The notes under the pieces are model-generated. The model saw nothing but the letters and a program-made list of their open reading frames with translations. It did no database searches and was not told where the DNA came from. A stretch of 64,000 nucleotides of DNA, taken from positions 3,727,404 to 3,791,403 of the forward strand of contig CAJFCJ010000007.1 of assembly GCA_904063045.1 (NCBI GenBank), read 5' to 3'. This DNA comes from Dimorphilus gyrociliatus. Lineage: Eukaryota; Annelida; Polychaeta; Dinophilidae. Position numbers and translations under genes: made by a program. How positions within the stretch are numbered: position 1 is the first letter of the stretch; the number at the start of each line of letters is the position of its first letter. This document shows positions 20,801 through 30,965 of this stretch, one piece after another.

Positions 20801-22709
20801 CCAAGCGAAGAAGAGGTAAGATGAGAATTGTTGTTTTGGAAAGTTGAAACTATTCATTTGATTTTCTTTACTCTTTTATATAGAAACAAGCTTTAAGAAA
20901 CTGTGATTCTGCAGAATTGGCACAAGAAGATCAATTTTTAGCCGCGGTAAAAATTTTACTCCCTATTTATTTATTTTATATATAAGCCTATAGAGTACTG
21001 ACTAACCCAAGTGAATTGCCTCCGGTTTCCAGTTACTATAGATGTTAACATTTGAGAGTATCTGAAGGACGATAAGTTTTAATTATTTCTTATCATTACA
21101 GCTTCTCTCTATAAGTAGATTGGAGGCTAAGATAGCAATCATGCAATTCATGGCAGAGTTCCAGGAAACTTATGGTGAAAAATCAAGAATGCAACAAGAT
21201 TTTAACGCAGTTCTGTCCGTTTCATACAATCTTGTAAACTCCAAGAAATTCCGAGAATTATACGAGGTAGAGTTCTTATATTTATTTTAAAGCTACTTTA
21301 GATATTTTCCTATGAATGAAAAAGATACAAACTAAATAAAATTCCTTTCGTTATCAGTTTCTACTCGCCATAATTAACTACGTAAACTCGAAATCAAAAG
21401 GAGCTGTTTATGGATTTCAGTTAAGCTCCTTGGAAAAGATCGCAACTCATAAATCGAAAACAACCGACTATACTATGTTAATGTTTGTTGTTGAGCAGGC
21501 GAAAAAGGCTTCCCCACATCTGTTAACTTTCGCTGATGAATTAGGCAATATTGATCGAGCTCAGCACGGTTAGATTTTTAAAACACTAGTGTGAAACTGT
21601 CCTCTACTTTCTAACGAGTGATTTATTTATTTCACACAGCGTCTCTAAGTTATCAAGATGAGTTAGCCAGATTGAAACAGATGATGGCCAATACTAAAAG
21701 GGAAATAGAAAATACCGATGGGAAACACATTAATATTTTAAATAAATTCGTCAATAATTCAGAAAGGGTTATGAATAAAGTTCTATCGGACTATAATGCC
21801 GCATCGGTATGTTATAATTAATAAATAACAATAAATAATAATTATTCATATTTGCTTTATAATTCAGAAACAATTTGAAGAAGCTGTGACGTACTTTGGC
21901 GAAGATCCTCAAAGGACCAAACCGTCAGAATTCTTTTCTCATTTCGTTCGATTTATTCAGAATTTTAAGGTTTGCTAATTGCTATTAGTTAATTACTTGT
22001 GTCTTTACTTCAATTTTTAATAACAGAGCGCTCGAATAGCTTTGGATAATCTAAAGAAGAAGAAAGAAAGTAAAGCTTCGGTTAGTAGTTATATTTACAT
22101 GTTAATCACAAGATTTTTCTCTTTTAACTTTTTATTAACTGCTTAAACTTACTTTTAATTTACAAAAAAAGCAACTATCGTTTGATTAAGTCATCCTAAT
22201 AAGTTAACTTTAAAAATCTCGTAAAATTAGCAGGAGTCATCGACCTTGACATGTGATGATAAATCTGTGTTACATTCCCCCACTCCACAAAAGGTATTGA
22301 GTAGAGTCTTGCTAAGCGGCTGAATTACTTTTCTTGATATGCTTTAGGCGTATAAAGTTGGGCATGCAATTTCTCGATTGTCCTTAAAAATAAGCGGGTT
22401 TTAACGTTGTCAACGTCATTTTCTTTACAGAGAAACGTTGTAGATGAAATGAAGAATAGGAATCGTTTACGACAACGAGATATGAAGGAGAATATGCAGT
22501 ACGGGGTTATCGATCAAATTTCATCCGGTAAGAGATGTTATTGTTTATCGTAAACTTGTTATAATAAAAAAATACAAACTTAACCGGAAATATACTTATA
22601 ATATTTAGAAACAAGGGAACCGTTCTACCGAGGACCACCAACAAAAAACCCAAAAGCTATGAACTCGGAGATGTATGAGAAACTGCAACAACATATAATG
22701 GGAAAATGA
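16755..22709 (+). CDS. FMNL: Formin of the FMNL/FRL class, 23 exons, complete
   Basis: Actin-assembly regulator of about 1011 aa. Exon starts: 16755, 16962, 17103, 18361, 18519, 18667, 18936, 19105, 19301, 19504, 19735, 19923, 20083, 20385, 20884, 21102, 21358, 21640, 21868, 22027, 22234, 22431, 22609. The N-terminal GTPase-binding/FH3 region contains LKELEICLRTYSV, KSLVLEVLTAISLV and AAVQFINIFVHTTDDMQF, all diagnostic of FMNL rather than DAAM or DIA. A coiled coil (about 330-450) precedes a proline-rich FH1 (about 480-520) and FH2 (about 540-930). The C-terminal YGVIDQIS may be a DAD. There is no MG start, so the N-myristoylation site of vertebrate FMNLs is absent. Several FH2 landmark residues are changed (see findings). 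The 1.17 kb intron 17190-18360 holds a long AT repeat. Exon 22234-22293 (60 nt) could be skipped in frame. Confidence 0.93.
17775..17824. repeat. (AT)n microsatellite in formin intron 3
   Basis: About 25 perfect AT units within the longest intron of the formin gene. Confidence 0.9.
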
Positions 22710-23128
22710 TTATTAAATTCTTTTTCTTTATTTTTTTTTCTATACGCGTCGTTCTTCCTGCATGTAGATCTATATTTAAGTTCTATTTTTATGTGTATAT
22801 TTACTATATAGTATATATACAGATATATACTGTATATAGTGTATATGCATGTATCCATGTATATTACTTTGAAAAAGATACTTCTTGATCAAAAGATAAA
22901 AATAAATTTTAACAAACTCGACGAAATGAAATTATCAATAAATTTGAATTTAATTTTCGATATAAATGTATATTTTTCTGTATATATGACTAACATGATG
23001 ATTTTGAAATATGCGCTGAAAAATTCTATAATGTAAACTGGTATTTCGTATTCCTACATGAATATTTCGCGTTTGTAATTGGAAGAGGAGAATAAGGGGA
23101 TCGTTCAAGCATTATATTAATAACACTA
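22710..23128 (+). other. 3' UTR of the formin gene and promoter side of the UBA-UBX-LRR gene
   Basis: AT-rich, no supported gene. Two plus-strand genes in tandem are separated by only about 420 bp. Confidence 0.5.
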
Positions 23129-26100
23129 ATGGAAAGGCTAGAGAACTTCATTTTGCGGCTCAGCGAAATGGGCTTTGACGTGAATGACTCCCGCGAAGCT
23201 TGGCAGAATGGTATACTTACAGTTCAGGACGCTATAGATTGGTAGAAATAAAATTTCTAGGCTGTTGCGTAATCTAATATATAACATTTATCCGAATAGG
23301 ATACTCTCTGGCAAACCAAGACGAATTCAACAGTCAGCTACTGCAACATTAAAGCTAGGCCAGAATAGTGGGAGTCTAAATGAGGAATGTAATCCTTTTT
23401 CAGAGGCAGCTGCCAAGCCAGTCCCAAATACAGAGACATTTGATAATACTAAGATGGACTCCGAAGAAGAGGCCTTGGAAAGTCGCATGCATTTAAATGA
23501 TGAACAGAGAAAAATCAAAGAACGCTTTGAAGAAAAACAACGCCTCGAAGCCCGTAAGAAGATTGTTGAGGAAAAACGAAATAAAAGATTAGTAAGTATG
23601 CTCAATAAAAAAATCATTTCTCATCCAAAATAAGTTTAGCTTATCTTTAATCGAGTAAATTTATCAAATTTTACAACGATAGGCTTACAACCAGTATTAA
23701 CCATTAGCCAGACGATTACATAAAAAGCCTGAACACAGAAAATTTACAAATCAGTATAGTTTATATACTGTTTAAGTTATAGGCAACAACATTTTAATAT
23801 ATTTAATTTTGTCCTTTTATCCTGAATTTTCGCTTTCGGCAGCATAACAACTTTAACAGCTTCCTTAAAGACAGTATTTATATTCGTTTTCGCTCTAGCT
23901 GAGCATTCTATATATTGTTCTGCTTGTATCTTATTTTGTAAACTTAAAGCCTGCGAAAAAGAGTCGTTACAGATAATAGTGTTATTAGAGTAACAAAAAT
24001 ATAAAAATTGTTAAAGCTTCGTTATCCCCCCTTAAGAAAGGATATATCCTAAAGCAATCTAGAAATGTATATTGCTTGTAAAAATATCTATCAAGTAGAT
24101 ACTTATATACTGCTACTAAAATTATAGTTGAACAATATATCGGGTCATATTATAACATATATATATATAAATTTATATATATATATGTGTAATGTATAAT
24201 TCAATATTCTATAAATATAGCGATAGTTTAGGGATGAAAAAGGATGAAAGAAAAGTAACCTCATAAGGTTTTATACATTTAGCATTGGGTGAATCCCGTA
24301 AATCGGCTTTAGTACCAATTAATATAATTGGCACATCTGGATTATTCCGTCTAATTTCTGGATGCCATACATTGATAATATTCTCATAAGAATTCGGGTT
24401 GTCGAGAGCAAAACATATGAGAAATATGTCCTAGTGGGTTGTAAGCAAAGATATAATCAAATTTGAAACGATTTCGGTGTAAAAGTCAACCATTAACTTG
24501 AATTAATTACAGCTAAGCACTATCTATTTTATTATAAGTACCGTTCCGGGATAATTAGTAGTCCTCGTCCTGTCTAACTCTGTACTACCACTAGAATCCC
24601 ATAATCCGATATTGACGTGTTTATTTTCAAAGATAATGTTAGAAGAATAATTGTCAACTCTGTCAATGTAGTATTAAACAGTTATGTTGAAATATCAACT
24701 AGCTTATCTACTTACGCAGTCGGCATATATTCTTTAGGAAACGTATTGGAAGTAAAGCAAATAAGTAGAGATGTCTTTCCGACAGCTCTATAGACAAAAA
24801 CAAATAGCATATAAATCTTTTAAGTATATTTGCTTTTTATATATATTTTTCTTTTATTTTTCCTATATCTATTTTTATAAATACATATATATATATATAT
24901 ATTTATATATTATAAATAACTATTGATCTTACGAGTCTCCTACGACCATACATTTGATGGTTTTCATAATCCTCAGAAATTTTCTATTCCGACGATGTGT
25001 TATTAAATCGAATCTACTTTGTTCATGTCCTGCTTGCCAAATACTAAGACAGGCCAATTTTGTCTACTATATATATACATACTATATATACATTTTCACT
25101 TAAACATATTATATATATATTTGTCATTGGTAGTATTATATACCTTATGCATACATTTATCCATCTACGTAGACATCTCCTATATATATATATGTATAAA
25201 TTATATATATATATAAATAGCTAAGTATCTGTTTATACTTCTTTTAAGAAAAACAATTTTGTTATGTTTATAAAAATAACAGGAAAGAGAAAGAATTAAA
25301 AGACAGATTGATGAAGATCGTCAAAGAAAGAAAGAATTGGCTAAAAGTCCGCCTTCTACATCCTCTGTACCACCTCCGCAGCCATGCGTTCAAACCGATA
25401 CAAATAAATCAAAGTCGGCAACTTCTACTATTCAGATACGCTTTCCAGACAACACTGTCAAAAGGGAAACATTTGACAAGGATGCTATATTTCGCGAAGT
25501 TATTAGAACTGTTGAAAGATTGGGCTTTTCATCTAGCGACCATAGTCTAGTGCAGGTTCTATTTCTTTAGATTGCACCTTTAGTAAAGCTTAATAGGTGC
25601 TTGGTACATTGGTTTTTTTTTATTAGCCTTTTCCGAGGAAAGAATTCGAATCCAGTGATCAAAGTAAAACCTTAATTGAACTAGGTCTCTATCCAAATGG
25701 TTCTCTTGTTCTTACGAAAGTTTCACGAAATGAAACGAAACAAGCTGTCGTAACTACAGGTGCATTCTGTTCTATATCAAATTTAATTGATTCACCAAGC
25801 CTATTTATTGTTTAAACATCTTATAGTTCAGAGTATGGAAACCGAACAGGAACAGCATGAAGAACAAGGTCAGGTGCCAGAATTCGAAAATTATCCTGCT
25901 AATGATGAACAAGCGAATAATGATGAGATGTTGGACGATATAGTCAATCCTGGAGTTAATATTGGTCATTTTGTTCAGTATAACTGGGGGGAGGGTCACG
26001 TTTTAAATTCAGGTGGTCAAATTTCGAACCCTGAGCAAACTGCTTTGCAAAGAGCAGGTAAATAGAAAATGAGACATTTTCCTTAAATAATTCATATTCT

Positions 26101-29100
26101 TTACTCTTAAATATAAGCCATTGCTGCTGAAAGTCGCTCGACTATACATCCCCCACCGAGCTGTTTAGCCCGTCCAAAGAAGTTATTTTATCAGCCAATA
26201 AGCTATCAAAAATTGTTAATAAGGACAATTTGCAAGAGATTGGTGGAAAATTATGCTTCTGTATATTCTTTACAGGTAACAATTACTTGAGTACTTGACG
26301 TTTTTAATTAGATTTTTTTTGTTAGAATCTTCCTCCAGCTTTGGCCTCGAGTCTTATCGAAGAATTAAAATCAAAAAACTTACTTAGAGCTAAAATACTG
26401 CAGAAATTCGTTCCTTGGTAATATAATATGATAAAAAAATAGATCAAAGTTATCGCTTTTTTTATCGATTACTACTTTAAATAAGTAAATTATATACACT
26501 GTATTAATCGTTTCTTTTTTTATGTAGTCGGTTAACAGAATTGAATTTGGAATGCTACGCTTATTTGACCAACGAATTATTGCAGTCGTTAAAGTAAGCA
26601 TCAACAAACATTGTACTAAACTGTTCCTTTCTAGCTCTCATACTATCTGCATCTATTCCACTTTTCTCTCTCCCTCGTTTCCTATCTTTTTTCTTTAAGC
26701 TTTTCTACTTTCTTTAGCTCACCTATCTACTTTATTTTTGTTATTTTTTATATTCAAAGTATTTTTCACCTTTCCATCTCTTGTTATTTATAGATATCAC
26801 GTCCACCTGGAAATATTGAACCTTAATTCAGGAGCTTATATGACTGATGTGGGGTTACAAGTCCTTTCATGTAAATATTAATTTATGTAGCATTTTCTCT
26901 CATATATTTCCAAGTATTTTTCTCTTTCAATTGTTTTTTAATAAAGTTGCTTTATCTCAGATTTGAAACATCTGCGTTCGTTAAGCATTGCTAACAATAA
27001 ACAAATTACTGACGGCTTCGTTCCAACTCTAAAAAGTATAGTAAAAATCGAAATAACAAGTTTATCCTTAACTGATTACTACCTACATTTGTATTTATCA
27101 AAGTAGATTTTACCCAATTAGAAAGCTTGAATGTTGAGGGTACATCCATCTCTGATGTTGGTGTGGAACAAATGGCGGGATTTGGTTTACGAGCTCTGAG
27201 GGAATTGAATATGGCCCGCACGAACGTCACTGAAGAATGTCTTCAATTGGTTGCTACAGGTTTTTATCAAATACTTTTACTTTTACTGTTATCACGTCAT
27301 TTTTTATTGTCTTAACTTATTTTTCGCTTCTCCGAAACTAGGTTTAACTGCGGTTACATCTCTTAACGTTGAAGGCACTAAGGTGAATGCGTTGTGGGGT
27401 ACAGCGGAAATGGCGGAACGTTTAGAAGATTTAAAGTTATTATTACACAATAGCTACCTTTATTAATATTATTATTGTTATAAGTTTTTAGCGAGTTAGG
27501 TATATTATCTTATATTCCCAATAGTATATCGAATTGCGCCGTTAGTACGGATTCTCTTCAGCATCTGAAGCAATGCGGACATTTGATTTCATTGAATTTG
27601 CGGGGGACCAACATCAAAACAGAAGTGGGCCTTAACCATTTGAAAGGCAAGTAAACAATAAAAGTTTCGGGGCGTGAGATTCTTCTCTGGAATAGAATAT
27701 ATTTAGGTTCAATTTTCAGATCTACCTCGACTGGAACGATTAGAGTTACCAAACAGATTAGCTCTTACTTCGCACTCTTTACAAACACTGACGGGTAAGT
27801 AAATTTCACCTTAGTGTTTATTCTAAATTGAAGTTTCCGATAAAATTCGACCCCGTTCGTTGCTTGTCGATCAATTACCAGCCTTTTTTCTCCTTCACTT
27901 TCAGGCAGGAAAGCTGTTGCAAGTTACCTTTCCTTGAAAATATTTGCTATATTCCAATTTATAGTTTTTTATATTGATTTCAATTTAATTTTCTCCGTAG
28001 GTCTACCTTTGAAGGAATTGGACTTAACAAATTGCAATCATCTAGATGATTCTGCAATGGTATACATTGCTGAAATGACTTCTCTACGGATATTGCGGCT
28101 TAGCAATGTAAAAGTGACGACAGCCGGATTATCATTGATCAAAGGTAATACATATATACAAACGACGATGGAAGCCTACATTTATATATTTATTCATATA
28201 AATGTATATGTCTAAGTTATCTATCTATTTATTTATTTATTTATGATTAGGTAATTCAAAATGTTAAATAAATAGTAAGTTTTTATTAAACAGGTTTAAA
28301 GAAGCTCAGGGAGTTGGACTTGAACCGAACTCTAATCGACGACGAATCGGCGAAGGTTATCGGAGGTTAGTTCTTGTTTATTTTCAAATTGCGGTTGGGA
28401 AAATATTTGGACCGTGATAAATCCGTTGACTGATGACGTCTGATTCGACTGCCGAGTGACGGCATGGTATTCCTGGAAAAAAAACGAGTATAATATGAGC
28501 GGCTCTCATAGAATAAATAAAAGAGAAAAAATTAAGAGGAATGTCGACAATTGTATCGGTATCAGTCTTTGTCGAACCCGCCCACTAGCGCAAAAGTGAA
28601 TTAAAGTGGGCGAGGAAGGAACAGTTACATAGTCTTTGATGGATCGCCATTCGGCCGTATAATGAAGAGGCTATAATGCGACTGGACAGAAGCTTCTTTT
28701 CATTCCTCTCTTTTCTATCTCCTCCCACTTGCACTCATTCTGTGACTATCACCATATGATACATCTAACTGGTCATTTGATTGATAGTCTTGTACAGATA
28801 TTATCCCGTTGAACATCGTGTTTTTTCTTGAGTGCTTTTATTTTTATGTTTTCGTTTTATTAGTTTTGCATTAATCGTTCGACTTCCATTCGTTCCGCCA
28901 CAGAATTGCCAGATCTCACGCAGCTGAACGTTTCATCGACCGCAATTACGGACAAATTCCTGGACAGTTGTAGCATCAACAACTGCTATGGACTAACGAA
29001 GCTTAACATGAGCAAAACTTTTATTACTAAAGATGGACTATCCAAGCTTGCTCTACCTTATTTAAAGCACCTAAAAGTGGATGGTGAACAGAACGGCGTC

Positions 29101-29181
29101 GAAGTACGTTTGCAGCAATGTCCTAATTTACAGGGCGTTATTGTGATAAATGCGAAAACGGACGACGAAGTGGATGATTAA
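23129..29181 (+). CDS. UBA-UBX protein with C-terminal leucine-rich repeats, 17 exons
   Basis: Exons: 23129-23241, 23300-23591, 25283-25555, 25627-25759, 25827-26057, 26118-26275, 26326-26417, 26528-26593, 26794-26870, 26961-27035, 27107-27259, 27342-27435, 27525-27646, 27720-27794, 28001-28144, 28294-28365, 28904-29181; about 815 aa. UBA (1-42) has the MGF motif and binds ubiquitin in this family. A charged coiled coil follows (about 95-155), then UBX (about 184-257) with the FPR loop (PFPRKEF) that docks on p97/VCP. Then come an acidic linker, a helical segment (about 350-400) and about 11-12 AMN1/FBXL-like leucine-rich repeats ([37 protein letters not shown]) to the C-terminus. The N-terminal half resembles UBXN1; I know of no human UBX protein with such repeats. 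Likely role: p97 adaptor linking ubiquitylated clients to an LRR-bound partner (inferred). One intron uses a GC donor (27647). Intron 23592-25282 contains an antisense GTPase gene. Confidence 0.88.
23777..24967 (-). CDS. Rho/Rac-family small GTPase, atypical (Rnd-like changes), nested in a host intron
   Basis: Five exons (24967-24933, 24787-24716, 24659-24542, 24430-24260, 23950-23777) give 189 aa, close to Rac1 (192). P-loop [19 protein letters not shown] in place of GLWDTAGQ, TKADLRD (base recognition), ECSA, and a C-terminal CCCL that can act as a CAAX box. Position 12 is Ser instead of Gly and position 61 is Ser instead of Gln. The effector loop reads PTAVDNY instead of PTVFDNY. Rnd1-3, which do not hydrolyse GTP, also carry Ser at 12 and lack Gln61. 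Overall, though, the protein is closer to Rac/Cdc42. It should bind nucleotide and reach membranes through prenylation, but hydrolyse GTP poorly (inferred). The gene lies wholly inside the 1.7 kb intron 2 of the UBA-UBX-LRR gene, on the opposite strand. Confidence 0.9.
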
Positions 29182-29231
29182 TTATACGGTCGACTCTAGA
29201 CCCCCCCTTCTTTACTCTCTCGTCGTTCCAG

Positions 29232-29254
29232 CTCTCTCTCTCTCTCTCTCTCTC
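29232..29254. repeat. (CT)n microsatellite
   Basis: About 11 perfect CT units 50 bp after the UBA-UBX-LRR stop codon. Confidence 0.9.
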
Positions 29255-29607
29255 CTCACTCTGTTTCTCCTCTTCTCTTCCTGTTACCTACATAATATTT
29301 CAACAACTTTCTAGTTGCTTGTTTTACTTTTTTTTTTAATTCATTGGAATTTTGTTCGTTTTCTTTTAAATATTGACGCCTGCGTTCTCTTCGTAGTGGA
29401 CGAGTAAAACAGGTGTTTCGTATCGGCTTTTTTTTCGTTCTAAAGCCGCTTTAAAAATCAACGGACTGTGATTGATAGACGAGAGGGGTTTTAAGAAGAG
29501 TATTTAAAGACCTTTTGAAGAGAATTTCGACCGACAGTTGTGTAATTTCAATGGTATTATCATAAAAATCCTATACGAATGTTATCCTCGAGGATTTGCG
29601 TCGCGCG

Positions 29608-29613
29608 AATAAA
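29608..29613 (+). terminator. Poly(A) signal AATAAA, UBA-UBX-LRR gene
   Basis: Hexamer about 430 nt after the stop codon, followed by T-rich sequence. Confidence 0.45.
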
Positions 29614-30143
29614 ATGGTATTTTATGTGAAATTGCTTTTTCTCTCTCTTTTTCTGTTTTATTCTTGTACTTTTCATGAAATATTTACGGGACGGCAAACT
29701 AATGCAAACATTTGAGTAAAGTTACACGCAGAGTTTCGTTTATATGTTTAGCAGCGGTTTTTTGATGTAAGGAGAATGTAGCTTTCCAGATCAATCATTT
29801 CCTACAGTTTTTTCCCAATCCCGTAGGAATAGACGCTCAAAGCGCGTCACGTTCTGTTCAATAATCGTTTTCTTTATCTAAGATATTCGTAATCCTATAT
29901 CGTATAAGGATCCTACGTATAATTTACATTGCATAAATATACTTTACTTGGATATTGGATAAAACAACTTGTTATTAATTTCATAAATATTAAAATAAGA
30001 TTATTAAGAAGAGACTCGGAAGCTTCTCGCATTTGTAATTATTTTAATATGTTCTCTTCCTACTCTTTTCAACTTCATCATTACACCCCCCTCTATTGAA
30101 ACCCTCTTCTTCGCTGACTCCCGAAGCGATTAGAATATGAATC

Positions 30144-30153
30144 GTCACGTGAC
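30144..30153. promoter_or_regulatory. Palindromic E-box GTCACGTGAC upstream of the nicotinic receptor gene
   Basis: Perfect 10-bp palindrome containing CACGTG, a class of site bound by bHLH-zip factors. It lies in a more GC-rich island together with an inverted CCAAT box. Function is inferred from motif only. Confidence 0.35.
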
Positions 30154-30965
30154 TAGATGGTAGGCCACCGATTGGCTAAGCTGTCAGGAGGAGAGCGGTG
30201 ATCGCTCTCATTTTTTACAATATTTTTCGTGCCGCCAGACCCGTCGGATATCGAGGATATCGGCCTGCTTCATTCTTTTCTGATACTTTTTTAATCGAGC
30301 CTTCCTGCTCGAGAAGGAAGGAATAGTTTTTCTTTCTCCGAGAGAATAGAGAAGATAATAAGGAAAAGATTGAGAGAAGACGGTAAAAGGTGCAAAAACG
30401 GAGATAATCTTAGCGGGAGAAAAAAAAGGAAAGTGAAAGCAATTTTTTCAGATATAATATTCTTACCTTAAATTTTTTAGGTAAATATATATATAAAGTA
30501 GGTATTGTAGACACTCTTCTTGTTTGTATTGACCAACTGCAATGAGAAAGGGCGAGAATTGTTGACTTTTTATTATTGAAGCGGATTATCCCTTGATTTT
30601 TTTCGCGTTAATCTCCTCTTCCTAAGGAGAAAACAGCGACATTTCGCTGAGGTTAATACAACTTGACCGTCGATGAAACGTCTCTACAGCAAAGAGTATG
30701 GAAATGTCAGGAAATATCTTAGATATTCTCCGTCAGTTTTTTACTATCTCGCCCTAATAGATTCTTTTTAGAGTTTTAGATTCAAATTGTTGCTTTAAAA
30801 CAACTTTCTCTTTCATTTCTTTACCTGATTTATTACTTATATTAAAGTTATTTATTTAATAAATTAATAATAGTTAATGATAAGTCGCTCTATCCGTTCT
30901 CTTTGAACAGGACGAATAACCGTGAAGAGAGGAGAGGATGATTAAACTAGAGGTTTCGGAAAGCT

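Larger units (their letters stand above)
29182..30965. other. 3' UTR of UBA-UBX-LRR gene and promoter region of the nicotinic receptor gene
   Basis: No gene found. A (CT)n run lies at 29232-29254 and a poly(A) hexamer at 29608-29613. A palindromic E-box GTCACGTGAC lies at 30144-30153, with an inverted CCAAT (ATTGG) close by near 30171. The latter group is about 0.8 kb upstream of the receptor start. Confidence 0.5.

Noticed and set aside
22625-22858. 77-aa minus-strand frame over the last formin exon
   Set aside because: It is antisense to the formin C-terminus and an AT-rich 3' UTR; no supporting signal.
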